Assembly (NCBI GenBank): GCA_039817385.1 | Contig: JBCBVY010000005.1 | Span: 1-64,000 of the forward strand | Reading direction: 5' to 3' | DNA from: JBCBCP01 sp039817385 | GTDB taxonomy: Bacteria; Pseudomonadota; Alphaproteobacteria; Rhodobacterales; Rhodobacteraceae | Length of the DNA stretch: 64,000 bases | Shown: piece by piece, positions 1-6,885 of the stretch | How positions within the stretch are numbered: position 1 is the stretch's first letter | Layout of the letters: every line of letters starts with the position of its first letter | The notes under the pieces: generated by a model | What the model was told of the DNA's origin: nothing | Database searches by the model: none | The model's input: the letters and a program-made list of their open reading frames with translations, nothing else | Translations under genes and position numbers: made by a program

Positions 1-1
1 C

Positions 2-175
2 GTGACGGGCACGGTTCAGCTGGCCGAGGGCACGGAGATGGTGATGCCGGGCGACAACGTGAGCTTTGGTGTTGAGCTGATCGCGCCGATCGCGATGGAG
101 CAGGGCCTGCGGTTCGCGATCCGCGAAGGCGGCCGGACTGTGGGCGCGGGCGTGGTGTCAAAAATCACTGAATGA
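2..175 (+). CDS. tuf: Elongation factor Tu, C-terminal end (partial)
   Basis: The window opens inside this gene; 57 codons and a TGA stop are visible. The peptide carries the EF-Tu domain 3 pattern MVMPGDNV, LIAPIAMEQGLRFAIREGGRTVGAGVVSKI, which is the C-terminal signature of bacterial EF-Tu. EF-Tu delivers aminoacyl-tRNA to the ribosome. It is followed by a palindrome (185-210) and a terminator, so it is the end of a transcription unit, although rpsJ follows tuf directly in many bacteria. The start and the GTP-binding domain lie outside the window. Confidence 0.95.
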   Translation: MTGTVQLAEGTEMVMPGDNVSFGVELIAPIAMEQGLRFAIREGGRTVGAGVVSKITE

Positions 176-184
176 TGCGGTGTG

Positions 185-210
185 CGAGATTATTCGTACG
201 AATAATCTCG
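185..210. repeat. Perfect 26-bp A/T-rich palindrome (AGATTATTCG family, copy 1)
   Basis: Perfectly self-complementary sequence with half-site AGATTATTCG flanked by CG pairs, 9 bases after the tuf stop. Related palindromes with the same core occur at 23011-23041 and 36774-36794. It has no loop, so it could extrude as a cruciform, form an RNA hairpin or bind a dimeric protein. Function unknown. Confidence 0.85.
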
Positions 211-230
211 GACCGCTGCGCAAAACGCGA

Positions 231-258
231 AAGGCCGTCCCTTAGGGTGGCCTTTTTT
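231..258 (+). terminator. Rho-independent terminator of tuf
   Basis: AAGGCC plus CCC arm pairs across a TTA loop with GGG plus GGCCTT, followed by a run of six T. Placed 56 bases after the tuf stop; it isolates tuf from the downstream frmA. Confidence 0.85.
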
Positions 259-339
259 GTTATGGTCTCAACAATCCATTGACGCAGTGTCCTCGTGTCC
301 CCCATCGTCTCCTAAGCCACGATGAGGAGGATCAACGCT

Positions 340-1503
340 ATGAAAACGCGCGCAGCCATTGCCTGGGCCCCAAATGAACCTTTGGCGATCGAAGAGATTG
401 ACCTTGAAGGCCCCAAAGACGGCGAGGTTCTGATCCGGATTGTCACGACCAGCCTGTGCCACACAGACGTGTTCACCCTGTCCGGCGAAGACCCCGAAGG
501 CCTCTTCCCCTGCATCCTTGGCCACGAAGGCTGCGGTATCGTCGAAGAGGTCGGCAGAGGTGTCACTTCGGTCAAACCCGGTGACCATGTCATCCCGCTC
601 TATGTGCCCGAAGACCCCAACTGCCCTTACATCCAGTCCGGCAAGACCAACCTGTGCCAGACCATCCGCGCCACCCAAGGCGCGGGCGTGATGCCTGACG
701 GCACCTCGCGCTTTTCCTACAAGGGCAAGCAAATCCTGCACTACATGGGCACGTCGACGTTCAGCGAATACACTGTGCTGCCTGAAATATCCGTCGCGAA
801 AATCTCCAAAGAGGCGCCGCTGGCCAAGGCCTCCGTCATGGGCTGCGCTGTGCCGACAGGCATCGGCGCGGTGCGCAACACGGCAAAGGTTGAACCGGGC
901 TCAACCGTGGCCGTTTTTGGCCTCGGCGCCGTGGGCATGGCCGTCATTCAGGGCGCTGTGCTGAAGGGCGCGTCGCGGATCATCGGCGTTGACATCAACC
1001 CCAACAAATTCCCGCTGGCCAAATCCCTTGGCGCCACCGAATGCGTGAATCCCAAAGACCACGCCTCCCCCATCCACGAGGTGCTGATCGAAATGACCAA
1101 TGGCGGGCTCGACTATACGTTTGAGGCCGTGGGCAACGTGGACTTGATGCGCTCCGCGCTTGAGGCCTGCCACAAGGGCTGGGGCGAATGCACTGTGATC
1201 GGCGTTGCGGGCGCGGGTCAGGAAATCTCCACCCGGCCATTCCAGCTGGTCACCGGCCGCGTTTGGCGCGGCACGGCATTTGGCGGCGTTCTGGGCCGGA
1301 GCCAACTGCCCGGCATGGTAGACGAATGGCTGCGCGGTGATTTCGACGTCGACCCCTACATCACGCACCACATGCACCACGATCAGATCAACACGGCGTT
1401 TGATCTGCTGAAAGCGGGCGAGTCGATCCGTTCGGTCATCCACTTCCGCCCGGAAGAAACAATGACGGTGAACTCGCTGCCGGGGCAGATTGTCGGCGTT
1501 TAG
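340..1503 (+). CDS. frmA: S-(hydroxymethyl)glutathione dehydrogenase / class III alcohol dehydrogenase
   Basis: Zinc- and NAD-dependent enzyme of glutathione-linked formaldehyde oxidation, cytoplasmic. A GAGGAGG ribosome site 9 bases upstream sets the start at MKTRAA; 387 aa. Catalytic zinc ligands are visible as C40 (LCHTD), H62/E63 (GHEG) and C169 (MGCAVPTG); the Rossmann motif is GLGAVG near 200. The structural zinc lobe is odd: where the family has four cysteines, residues 91-99 read EDPNCPYIQ, so only C95 and C106 remain and the other two ligands are Asp92 and Ile98. The C-terminus runs about 18 residues past the usual SVIHF end. No esterase (fghA/frmB) gene is adjacent. It sits between tuf and rpsJ, an unrelated insertion in the ribosomal block. 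Confidence 0.93.
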   Translation: MKTRAAIAWAPNEPLAIEEIDLEGPKDGEVLIRIVTTSLCHTDVFTLSGEDPEGLFPCILGHEGCGIVEEVGRGVTSVKPGDHVIPLYVPEDPNCPYIQSGKTNLCQTIRATQGAGVMPDGTSRFSYKGKQILHYMGTSTFSEYTVLPEISVAKISKEAPLAKASVMGCAVPTGIGAVRNTAKVEPGSTVAVFGLGAVGMAVIQGAVLKGASRIIGVDINPNKFPLAKSLGATECVNPKDHASPIHEVLIEMTNGGLDYTFEAVGNVDLMRSALEACHKGWGECTVIGVAGAGQEISTRPFQLVTGRVWRGTAFGGVLGRSQLPGMVDEWLRGDFDVDPYITHHMHHDQINTAFDLLKAGESIRSVIHFRPEETMTVNSLPGQIVGV

Positions 1504-1584
1504 TAAGGGCGGGAGCAGGGCGGACCTGCGGGCTATGAGCCTGTCTGCCGATCACCTGCATCATTATCTCGTGCGATGTTGCGC

Positions 1585-1610
1585 AAGGCCGCTTTGACAG
1601 GCGGCCTTTT
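1585..1610 (+). terminator. Terminator of frmA
   Basis: AAGGCCGC, 8-base loop, GCGGCCTT followed by TT, located 81 bases after the frmA stop. Confidence 0.8.
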
Positions 1611-1642
1611 GCTCTGATTTCGCACTGGCGCGAAGAACACGC

Positions 1643-1671
1643 TAGACAGCCCCCTCGACTCCCCCTATACG
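1643..1671 (+). promoter_or_regulatory. Probable sigma-70 promoter of the rpsJ segment
   Basis: TAGACA (1643-1648), exactly 17 bp, TATACG (1666-1671), followed by a CCCC-rich discriminator. The same -10 and spacing recur before rpmC and rplO. A GC-rich discriminator is typical of promoters under stringent control; that control is inferred here. Confidence 0.65.
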
Positions 1672-1686
1672 CCCCACATCCAGACC

Positions 1687-1743
1687 GGGCACGCCACGCG
1701 TGCCCCTTTCCGTTTGGACCATAGCACCGCGCACCTGCGGTGC
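1687..1743 (+). promoter_or_regulatory. S10 leader with two strong hairpins
   Basis: Between the putative promoter and rpsJ the leader contains GGGCACGC-cac-GCGTGCCC (1687-1705) and GCACCGC-gcacct-GCGGTGC (1724-1743). A structured leader before rpsJ suggests autogenous control, as known for L4 in E. coli, but no L4 target can be proven from sequence. The rest of the roughly 310-bp gap holds nothing else recognisable. Confidence 0.45.
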
Positions 1744-1819
1744 GACACGACGCGACGAGGGTGCCGGATGCGCCGCTATCCTCCAATCCGTTGAAACACC
1801 CAACCTAAGGGTGACACAT

Positions 1820-2140
1820 ATGGCCATTGCCAGCCAGAATATCCGCATTCGCCTCAAGGCGTTTGACTACCGGGTTCTCGACGCCTCCACGCAGGAGATC
1901 GTGAACACGGCCAAGCGGACCGGCGCCTCCGTTCGGGGTCCCATCCCGCTTCCCAACAAGATTGAACGCTTCACCGTCTTGCGCGGCCCCCACGTGGACA
2001 AGAAGTCCCGTGACCAGTTCGAGATCCGCACGCACAAGCGCATGCTCGACATCGTCGATCCGACCCCGCAGACCGTTGACGCGCTGATGAAGCTCGACCT
2101 CGCCGCTGGCGTGGATGTCGAGATCAAGCTGCAGTCGTAA
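1820..2140 (+). CDS. rpsJ: 30S ribosomal protein S10
   Basis: Component of the 30S head and, in its NusE role, a partner of NusB in antitermination. The protein is 106 aa starting MAIASQNIRIRLKAFDYRVLD; the conserved TGA-x-VRGPIPLP and RTHKRMLDI motifs are present. A longer in-frame extension upstream is ignored because the S10 family starts at this methionine and an AAGGGTG ribosome site precedes it. First gene of the rpsJ-rplC-rplD-rplW segment. Confidence 0.97.
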   Translation: MAIASQNIRIRLKAFDYRVLDASTQEIVNTAKRTGASVRGPIPLPNKIERFTVLRGPHVDKKSRDQFEIRTHKRMLDIVDPTPQTVDALMKLDLAAGVDVEIKLQS

Positions 2141-2154
2141 AGGAGGGCAGACAC

Positions 2155-2892
2155 ATGTTGCGCTCCGGCGTTATTGCGAAAAAAGTGGGGATGACCCGCC
2201 TCTTCATGGAAGATGGCAAGCAGATCCCCGTCACTGTTCTTCAACTCGACAAGCTGCAAGTCGTGGCCCAGCGCACGGCTGAGGATCACGGCTATACTGC
2301 CGTTCAGCTGGGCGCTGGCACGGCCAAGGCGAAGCGGACCAGCCAGGCGATGCGCGGCCACTTTGCTGCCGCGAAGGTCGAGCCCAAGCGCAAAGTTGCC
2401 GAGTTCCGCGTGGACCCGGAAAACCTGATCGACGTGGGCGCGGAAATCTCTGCCGATCATTACTTTGCCGGGCAGTTCGTCGACGTGGCGGGCACCTCGA
2501 TTGGTAAGGGCTTTGCCGGTGCAATGAAGCGGCACAACTTTGGCGGTTTGCGCGCCTCGCACGGTGTGTCGATCAGCCACCGTTCGCACGGCTCCACCGG
2601 CCAGTGTCAGGACCCGGGCAAGGTCTTCAAGGGCAAGAAGATGGCCGGCCACATGGGCGCCGCCCGCGTGACCACGCAAAACCTGCAGGTTGTCCGCACC
2701 GACAGCGAACGCGGCCTGATCATGGTCAAGGGCGCGGTTCCCGGCTCCAAAGGGGGCTGGGTCACGGTCAAGGACGCGGTTAAAAAGCCGTTCCCGTCCG
2801 AGGCACCGCTGCCGGCCGCTCTGAAATCTGCTGAGGCGCCTGCCGCTGAAGCTCCGGTTGAGGCTCCCGCAGCTGAGGGAGGTGAAGAATGA
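2155..2892 (+). CDS. rplC: 50S ribosomal protein L3
   Basis: Early-assembly 50S protein that contacts the peptidyl transferase region. The start MLRSGVIAKKVGMTRLF is preceded by AAAGGAGG. The core with SHGVSISHRSHGSTGQCQDPG (about 140-160) contains the Gln that is a methylation target in E. coli L3. At 245 aa it is longer than the roughly 209-aa E. coli protein because of a C-terminal low-complexity tail of about 30 residues rich in Ala, Pro and Glu. It overlaps rplD by four bases (ATGA), indicating translational coupling. Confidence 0.97.
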   Translation: MLRSGVIAKKVGMTRLFMEDGKQIPVTVLQLDKLQVVAQRTAEDHGYTAVQLGAGTAKAKRTSQAMRGHFAAAKVEPKRKVAEFRVDPENLIDVGAEISADHYFAGQFVDVAGTSIGKGFAGAMKRHNFGGLRASHGVSISHRSHGSTGQCQDPGKVFKGKKMAGHMGAARVTTQNLQVVRTDSERGLIMVKGAVPGSKGGWVTVKDAVKKPFPSEAPLPAALKSAEAPAAEAPVEAPAAEGGEE

Positions 2893-3506
2893 AACTTGAT
2901 GTGATCAAACTCGACGGCGGCACCGCCGGTTCGGTTGAGCTGGACGAGGCGCTGTTTGGTCTTGAGCCCCGCGCCGACATCCTGCACCGCGTGGTGCGCT
3001 GGCAGCGCAACAAGGCGCAGCAAGGCACGCACAAGGTCAAGACGCGGTCGGAAACCTCGTATTCCACCAAGAAGATCTATCGCCAGAAGGGCACCGGCGG
3101 CGCACGCCACGGGGACCGCAACGCGCCGATCTTCCGCAAAGGTGGTATCTACAAAGGCCCGACGCCGCGCAGCCACGCGCATGACCTGCCCAAGAAGTTC
3201 CGCAAGCTGGGCCTGCGCCACGCGCTGAGCGCGAAGGCACAGGCGGGCGAGCTGGTCGTGATCGAGGCCGCAGAAGCCGAAGGCAAGACCGCGGCGCTGG
3301 CCAAGCAGGTGAAGAACCTTGGCTGGAAGCGGGCACTCGTCATCGACGGGGCCGAGGTGAACGACAACTTTGCTCAGGCCGCGCGCAACATCGAAGGGCT
3401 GGACATCCTGCCCGGCATGGGCGCGAACGTCTACGACATCCTGAAGCGTGACACGCTGGTCCTGACCAAGGCCGGCATCGAAGCACTGGAGGCCCGGTTA
3501 AAATGA
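2889..3506 (+). CDS. rplD: 50S ribosomal protein L4
   Basis: Primary rRNA-binding protein of the 50S subunit and, in enterobacteria, repressor of the S10 operon. 205 aa; the long basic loop that lines the exit tunnel is recognisable around residues 45-95 (TRSETSYSTKKIYRQKGTGGARHGD). ATGA overlaps with both rplC and rplW show a tightly coupled operon. Confidence 0.97.
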   Translation: MKLDVIKLDGGTAGSVELDEALFGLEPRADILHRVVRWQRNKAQQGTHKVKTRSETSYSTKKIYRQKGTGGARHGDRNAPIFRKGGIYKGPTPRSHAHDLPKKFRKLGLRHALSAKAQAGELVVIEAAEAEGKTAALAKQVKNLGWKRALVIDGAEVNDNFAQAARNIEGLDILPGMGANVYDILKRDTLVLTKAGIEALEARLK

Positions 3507-3811
3507 GTTCTGAAATGAGCGCGAAGCACGAGCATTACGACGTGATCCGCAAGCCGATCATCACCGAAAAGGCCACAATGGCGTCCGAAAACGGCGCTGT
3601 CGTCTTCGAGGTCGCGATCGACGCGGCCAAGCCCCAGATCAAGGAGGCCGTGGAGGCGCTTTTTGGTGTGAAGGTGAAGGCGGTGAACACCACGATCACA
3701 AAGGGCAAGGTCAAGCGCTTCCGCGGCCAGCTGGGCCGCCGGAAAGACGTGAAAAAGGCTTACGTCACGCTCGAAGAGGGCAACACGATCGACGTGACCA
3801 CCGGCCTCTGA
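3503..3811 (+). CDS. rplW: 50S ribosomal protein L23
   Basis: Exit-tunnel protein that docks trigger factor and SRP. The reading frame starts at 3503 in a four-base overlap with rplD (102 aa); the family usually begins MSAKxEHYDVIRKPIITEKA, so an internal start at 3515 is also possible. Motifs RKPIITEKATMAS and VKVKAVNTTITKGKVKRFRG are typical of L23. It is the last gene of its segment: a terminator follows, and rplB, its usual neighbour, is 1.6 kb away behind unrelated genes. Confidence 0.95.
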   Translation: MSSEMSAKHEHYDVIRKPIITEKATMASENGAVVFEVAIDAAKPQIKEAVEALFGVKVKAVNTTITKGKVKRFRGQLGRRKDVKKAYVTLEEGNTIDVTTGL

Positions 3812-3835
3812 CCTGTCGGCCTGACCACATTCGAC

Positions 3836-3868
3836 AAAGCCCCGGTGCACGATCTGCCGGGGCTTTTT
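3836..3868 (+). terminator. Terminator after rplW
   Basis: AAAGCCCCGG, 11-base loop, CCGGGGCTTT plus T-run. It ends transcription inside what is normally one continuous S10 operon. Confidence 0.88.
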
Positions 3869-4061
3869 CTTTGCCCAGGCGTGTATTGAACGATCTGATT
3901 GTGGAGTTCGCGCCGCGCTGAAGGCCCGAATTTCCCGAGCGCTTCGGGTTGAAGCGGTCTTTTCGCGCACCATATGCTGGTCAGCTAAGTTACTCACGTT
4001 CGACCCCACTCCAGTCTCTGGCGTCCGGTTCTCGATCTTGACCTGACGACGCCGAAGCTGC

Positions 4062-4072
4062 CGCATGATGCG
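4062..4072 (+). promoter_or_regulatory. Leader hairpin of cold shock gene 1
   Basis: CGCAT-G-ATGCG hairpin about 25 bases before the start codon. The equivalent place in the second cold shock gene (4439-4451) has CCGCA-TGT-TGCGG. Surrounding leader bases are also similar, so the leader was duplicated with the gene and the hairpin kept. Confidence 0.45.
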
Positions 4073-4097
4073 CAGTCTACAAGACAGGAGAAAGCGG

Positions 4098-4304
4098 ATG
4101 GCCACTGGCACCGTGAAATGGTTCAACACCGAAAAAGGCTACGGCTTTATTGCACCCGAAGAGGGCGGCAAGGACGTCTTTGTCCACATCAGCGCGGTTG
4201 AGCGCTCGGGCCTCACTGGCCTGGCCGACAATCAGAAGGTCAGCTACGAGCTTCAGGCGGGCCGCGACGGGCGTGAAAGCGCCGGGAACATCGAACTGTT
4301 GTAA
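4098..4304 (+). CDS. Cold shock protein (CspA family), copy 1
   Basis: 68-aa single cold shock domain, a nucleic-acid-binding OB fold with RNP1 (KGYGFI, 13-18) and RNP2 (DVFVHI, 26-31). It likely acts as an RNA chaperone. The start at MATGTVKWF is chosen because AGGAG lies 7 bases upstream; the longer frame beginning at 4065 is not supported. It is identical to the next gene at 60 of 68 positions, so the pair arose by tandem duplication. Both are inserted between rplW and rplB. Confidence 0.93.
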   Translation: MATGTVKWFNTEKGYGFIAPEEGGKDVFVHISAVERSGLTGLADNQKVSYELQAGRDGRESAGNIELL

Positions 4305-4312
4305 ATGACAGG

Positions 4313-4370
4313 GCCCGCGTGCCGTCAAAGCGCTTGACTTGACGGCGCTAACATCGCATTTGGCGCGGGC
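4313..4370 (+). promoter_or_regulatory. Nested stem structure after cold shock gene 1
   Basis: An outer GCCCGCG/CGCGGGC pair (4313-4319 with 4364-4370) encloses a perfect GCCGTCAA/TTGACGGC stem (4321-4346). There is no T-run, so it may be a 3' stabiliser or factor-dependent end rather than an intrinsic terminator. Confidence 0.45.
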
Positions 4371-4438
4371 TACGTTACCCTCTATCGACCGATCTCCTTC
4401 ACCGGCGGCCCTCGATTCAAGCTGACGCCGCCGGGTCG

Positions 4439-4451
4439 CCGCATGTTGCGG
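4439..4451 (+). promoter_or_regulatory. Leader hairpin of cold shock gene 2
   Basis: CCGCA-TGT-TGCGG, equivalent in position to 4062-4072 before the first cold shock gene, with changed bases on both sides of the stem. Confidence 0.45.
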
Positions 4452-4477
4452 GCGACATCAAAACTAGGAGACGACGG

Positions 4478-4684
4478 ATGCCCACAGGTACCGTGAAATG
4501 GTTCAACACTGACAAAGGCTACGGCTTTATCGCGCCCGAGACGGGCGGCAAGGACGTTTTCGTTCACATCCGCGCGGTTGAGCGCTCTGGCTTGTCCGGC
4601 CTCGCCGACAACCAGAAGGTCAGCTACGAGATCGAAGCTGGCCGGGATGGCCGCGAGAGCGCAGGCAACCTCGAACTGCTCTGA
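4478..4684 (+). CDS. Cold shock protein (CspA family), copy 2
   Basis: 68-aa cold shock domain starting MPTGTVKWF with RNP1 (KGYGFI) and RNP2 (DVFVHI). It differs from copy 1 at eight positions, including HIS to HIR just after RNP2, which adds a positive charge beside the nucleic-acid face. AGGAG lies 8 bases before the start. It has its own leader hairpin and its own terminator, so it is probably transcribed separately from copy 1. Confidence 0.93.
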   Translation: MPTGTVKWFNTDKGYGFIAPETGGKDVFVHIRAVERSGLSGLADNQKVSYEIEAGRDGRESAGNLELL

Positions 4685-4705
4685 GCCTTTGCGCATATGA
4701 TAGAC

Positions 4706-4740
4706 GCCCCGCCCCGGATCGCCGCGGCGGGGCTTTTTTT
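4706..4740 (+). terminator. Terminator of cold shock gene 2
   Basis: GCCCCGCC, 12-base loop, GGCGGGGC followed by seven T. Confidence 0.9.
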
Positions 4741-4756
4741 GGCCGGTGCCGCCCGG

Positions 4757-5083
4757 TCACACCGGCACGTCGTCATATTTCCGCGCAAAGGGCGAGCCGC
4801 CCTGCACCGTCTGCGCCGCCGCCGCGCCCATCATCTCCACCATGCGCGCCGCCTGTTCGGTATAGTCCTGGGCTGCCTTCTGGCAGTAACGGATCTGGAT
4901 CTGCATCAGCGCATCCGGCGAGGTGCAAGCCATCATCTCCCGCTGCGCGGTAACATCGGCCTGCATCCGGTCCATCGCAAAGCGGGCGGAGCACAATGTG
5001 ATATCCATCCAAGCCTGCGCCGCATTCGGCAAAGCCGGCGCGTAGCTGGCGCTTGTCTGCGGGGGTTTCCTGGTTCTGGGCAT
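4757..5083 (-). CDS. Phasin-like protein
   Basis: 108 aa, mostly amphipathic helix, with no signal peptide or membrane segment. Composition and spacing (AAQAWMDITLCSARFAMDRMQADVTAQREMMACTS... then QAARMVEMMGAAA) resemble the phasin_2 family, small proteins that coat polyhydroxyalkanoate granules. A strong AAGGAGG sits 7 bases upstream. It is the only minus-strand gene between rplW and rplB, and no PHA synthase gene is near. Assignment is by overall pattern, not by a catalytic motif. Confidence 0.6.
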   Translation of the reverse strand: MPRTRKPPQTSASYAPALPNAAQAWMDITLCSARFAMDRMQADVTAQREMMACTSPDALMQIQIRYCQKAAQDYTEQAARMVEMMGAAAAQTVQGGSPFARKYDDVPV

Positions 5084-5223
5084 GGCGATGTCCTCCTTGG
5101 ATGACTTGTTTTGCTTAGTGTAACGGGTTTGTAACGCTTTCTCTTTGACATAGATCGTTTGGGGCAGGGCAGCGATACGTTTGCGTACTTTAAGGCGTTT
5201 GCTGCGCTGCTGCGCCTCAACGC

Positions 5224-5252
5224 TTGACCCGCACCGCCGCCTGACCTAAACG
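5224..5252 (+). promoter_or_regulatory. Putative promoter of the rplB segment
   Basis: TTGACC (5224-5229), 17 bp, TAAACG (5247-5252), then ACCCC. It matches the layout of the promoters before rpsJ, rpmC and rplO. The remainder of the 300-bp gap upstream of rplB contains no gene; an isolated TTGACA at about 5145 has no convincing -10. Confidence 0.55.
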
Positions 5253-5263
5253 ACCCCATCCGC

Positions 5264-5289
5264 AAGGCCCCGGATTCGTCCGGGGCTTT
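5264..5289 (+). terminator. Hairpin with short T-run just after the rplB promoter
   Basis: AAGGCCCCGG, 6-base loop, CCGGGGCTTT. The predicted transcript start (about 5259) is only a few bases before it, so it would act on the rplB leader itself (attenuation) or end transcripts entering from upstream. Confidence 0.55.
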
Positions 5290-5385
5290 GCATTTGTTTG
5301 TATGAACACACCACTCGGGCACCTTCGGGGGCCTTCACACCATAGCGTCCCGCGGGGCGCGTCTAGCTAAACGGAAGACAGCAAC

Positions 5386-6228
5386 ATGGCACTCAAGTCG
5401 TACAAGCCGACGACGCCGGGCCAGCGCGGGCTGGTACTGATCGACCGTTCGGAGCTGTACAAAGGCCGTCCGGTCAAGTCCCTCACCGAGGGTTTGACCA
5501 AGTCAGGTGGCCGGAACAACACCGGACGGATCACGGCACGTCGCCGTGGTGGTGGCGCAAAGCGTCTCTACCGGGTCGTCGATTTCAAACGGAACAAAGT
5601 TGATGTGGCGGCCACGGTCGAGCGCATCGAATATGACCCCAACCGCACCGCGTTCATCGCGCTCGTGCGTTACGAGGATGGCGAACAGGCCTATATCCTC
5701 GCGCCGCAGCGCCTTGGTGTCGGCGATCAGGTCATCTCGGCTGCGAAGGCCGACATCAAGCCGGGCAACACCATGCCGTTCTCTGGCATGCCGATCGGCA
5801 CGATCGTGCACAACATCGAGCTGAAGCCAGGCAAGGGCGGCCAGATCGCACGCGCGGCAGGCACCTACGCCCAGTTCGTGGGCCGCGACGGTGGCTATGC
5901 GCAGATTCGCCTCAGTTCGGGCGAGCTGCGCCTGGTGCGCCAGGAGTGCCTCGCGACGGTTGGTGCGGTGTCGAACCCGGACAATTCGAACCAGAACATG
6001 GGTAAAGCGGGCCGGATGCGCCACAAGGGCAAGCGCCCGAGCGTCCGCGGCGTCGTCATGAACCCGATCGATCACCCGCACGGCGGCGGCGAAGGCCGGA
6101 CCTCGGGCGGTCGTCACCCGGTGACCCCGTGGGGCAAGCCGACCAAGGGCGCCAAGACCCGCAACAAGAACAAGGCGTCCAGCAGGCTGATCATCCGCTC
6201 GCGTCACGCCAAGAAGAAGGGCCGCTGA
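5386..6228 (+). CDS. rplB: 50S ribosomal protein L2
   Basis: Largest conserved 50S protein, needed for subunit association and peptidyl transferase function. 280 aa starting MALKSYKPTTPGQRG, with the C-terminal signature RGVVMNPIDHPHGGGEGRTSGGRHPVTPWG near 220-250; the His in HPHGGGEG corresponds to the functionally important H229. First gene of a five-gene segment rplB-rpsS-rplV-rpsC-rplP. Confidence 0.98.
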   Translation: MALKSYKPTTPGQRGLVLIDRSELYKGRPVKSLTEGLTKSGGRNNTGRITARRRGGGAKRLYRVVDFKRNKVDVAATVERIEYDPNRTAFIALVRYEDGEQAYILAPQRLGVGDQVISAAKADIKPGNTMPFSGMPIGTIVHNIELKPGKGGQIARAAGTYAQFVGRDGGYAQIRLSSGELRLVRQECLATVGAVSNPDNSNQNMGKAGRMRHKGKRPSVRGVVMNPIDHPHGGGEGRTSGGRHPVTPWGKPTKGAKTRNKNKASSRLIIRSRHAKKKGR

Positions 6229-6229
6229 T

Positions 6230-6508
6230 ATGAGCCGCTCCGTATGGAAAGGGCCTTTCGTGGACAGCTATGTCCTCAAGAAGGCCGAGAAGACCCGCGA
6301 GAGCGGCCGCAACGAGGTCATCAAGATCTGGTCGCGCCGTTCCACCATCCTGCCCCAGTTCGTGGGCCTCACCTTTGGCGTCTACAACGGCCAGAAGCAT
6401 ATCCCGGTGAACGTCACCGAAGAGATGATCGGCCAGAAGTTCGGTGAATATTCGCCGACGCGGACCTATTACGGTCACGCCGCCGACAAGAAGGCGAAAC
6501 GCAAATGA
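6230..6508 (+). CDS. rpsS: 30S ribosomal protein S19
   Basis: 92 aa starting MSRSVWKGPFVD, the universal S19 N-terminus; the GEYSPTRTYYGHAADKKAKRK tail is typical. It binds 16S rRNA in the 30S head together with S13. It starts 1 base after the rplB stop and overlaps rplV by four bases. Confidence 0.97.
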   Translation: MSRSVWKGPFVDSYVLKKAEKTRESGRNEVIKIWSRRSTILPQFVGLTFGVYNGQKHIPVNVTEEMIGQKFGEYSPTRTYYGHAADKKAKRK

Positions 6509-6882
6509 GCAAGGTTAAGAACCCGCGCCGCGTTGCCGACAATGAGGCAATGGCCAAGACGCGTATGCTGAAAACCTCGCCGCAGAAGCTGAACCTTGTC
6601 GCCGCGATGATCCGTGGCAAGAAGGTGGACAAGGCCCTGACCGATCTGACGTTCTCCAAAAAGCGCGTCGCGCAGGACGTCAAGAAGTGCCTCCAGTCCG
6701 CGATTGCGAATGCCGAGAATAACCACAACCTGGACGTGGACGAGCTGATCGTCGCCGAAGCCTGGGTCGGAAAGAACCTTACCATGAAGCGCGGGCGTCC
6801 GCGGGCACGTGGCCGGTTCGGGAAGATCATCAAGCCTTTCGCCGAGATCACCGTGGTCGTTCGCCAAGTCGAGGAAGCGTAA
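6505..6882 (+). CDS. rplV: 50S ribosomal protein L22
   Basis: Exit-tunnel protein whose extended beta-hairpin (about residues 80-105, KRGRPRARGRFGKIIKP) forms part of the constriction where macrolides bind. 125 aa. The ATGA overlap with rpsS supports the start MSKVKNPRRV, although the conserved core begins further in at about MAKTRMLKTSPQKLN. Confidence 0.97.
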   Translation: MSKVKNPRRVADNEAMAKTRMLKTSPQKLNLVAAMIRGKKVDKALTDLTFSKKRVAQDVKKCLQSAIANAENNHNLDVDELIVAEAWVGKNLTMKRGRPRARGRFGKIIKPFAEITVVVRQVEEA

Positions 6883-6885
6883 GAT

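Noticed and set aside
5084..5290. Independent small RNA between the phasin-like gene and rplB
   Set aside because: TTGACA at 5145 has no acceptable -10, and the hairpin at 5264 is better placed as part of the rplB leader; kept only as an attenuation finding.
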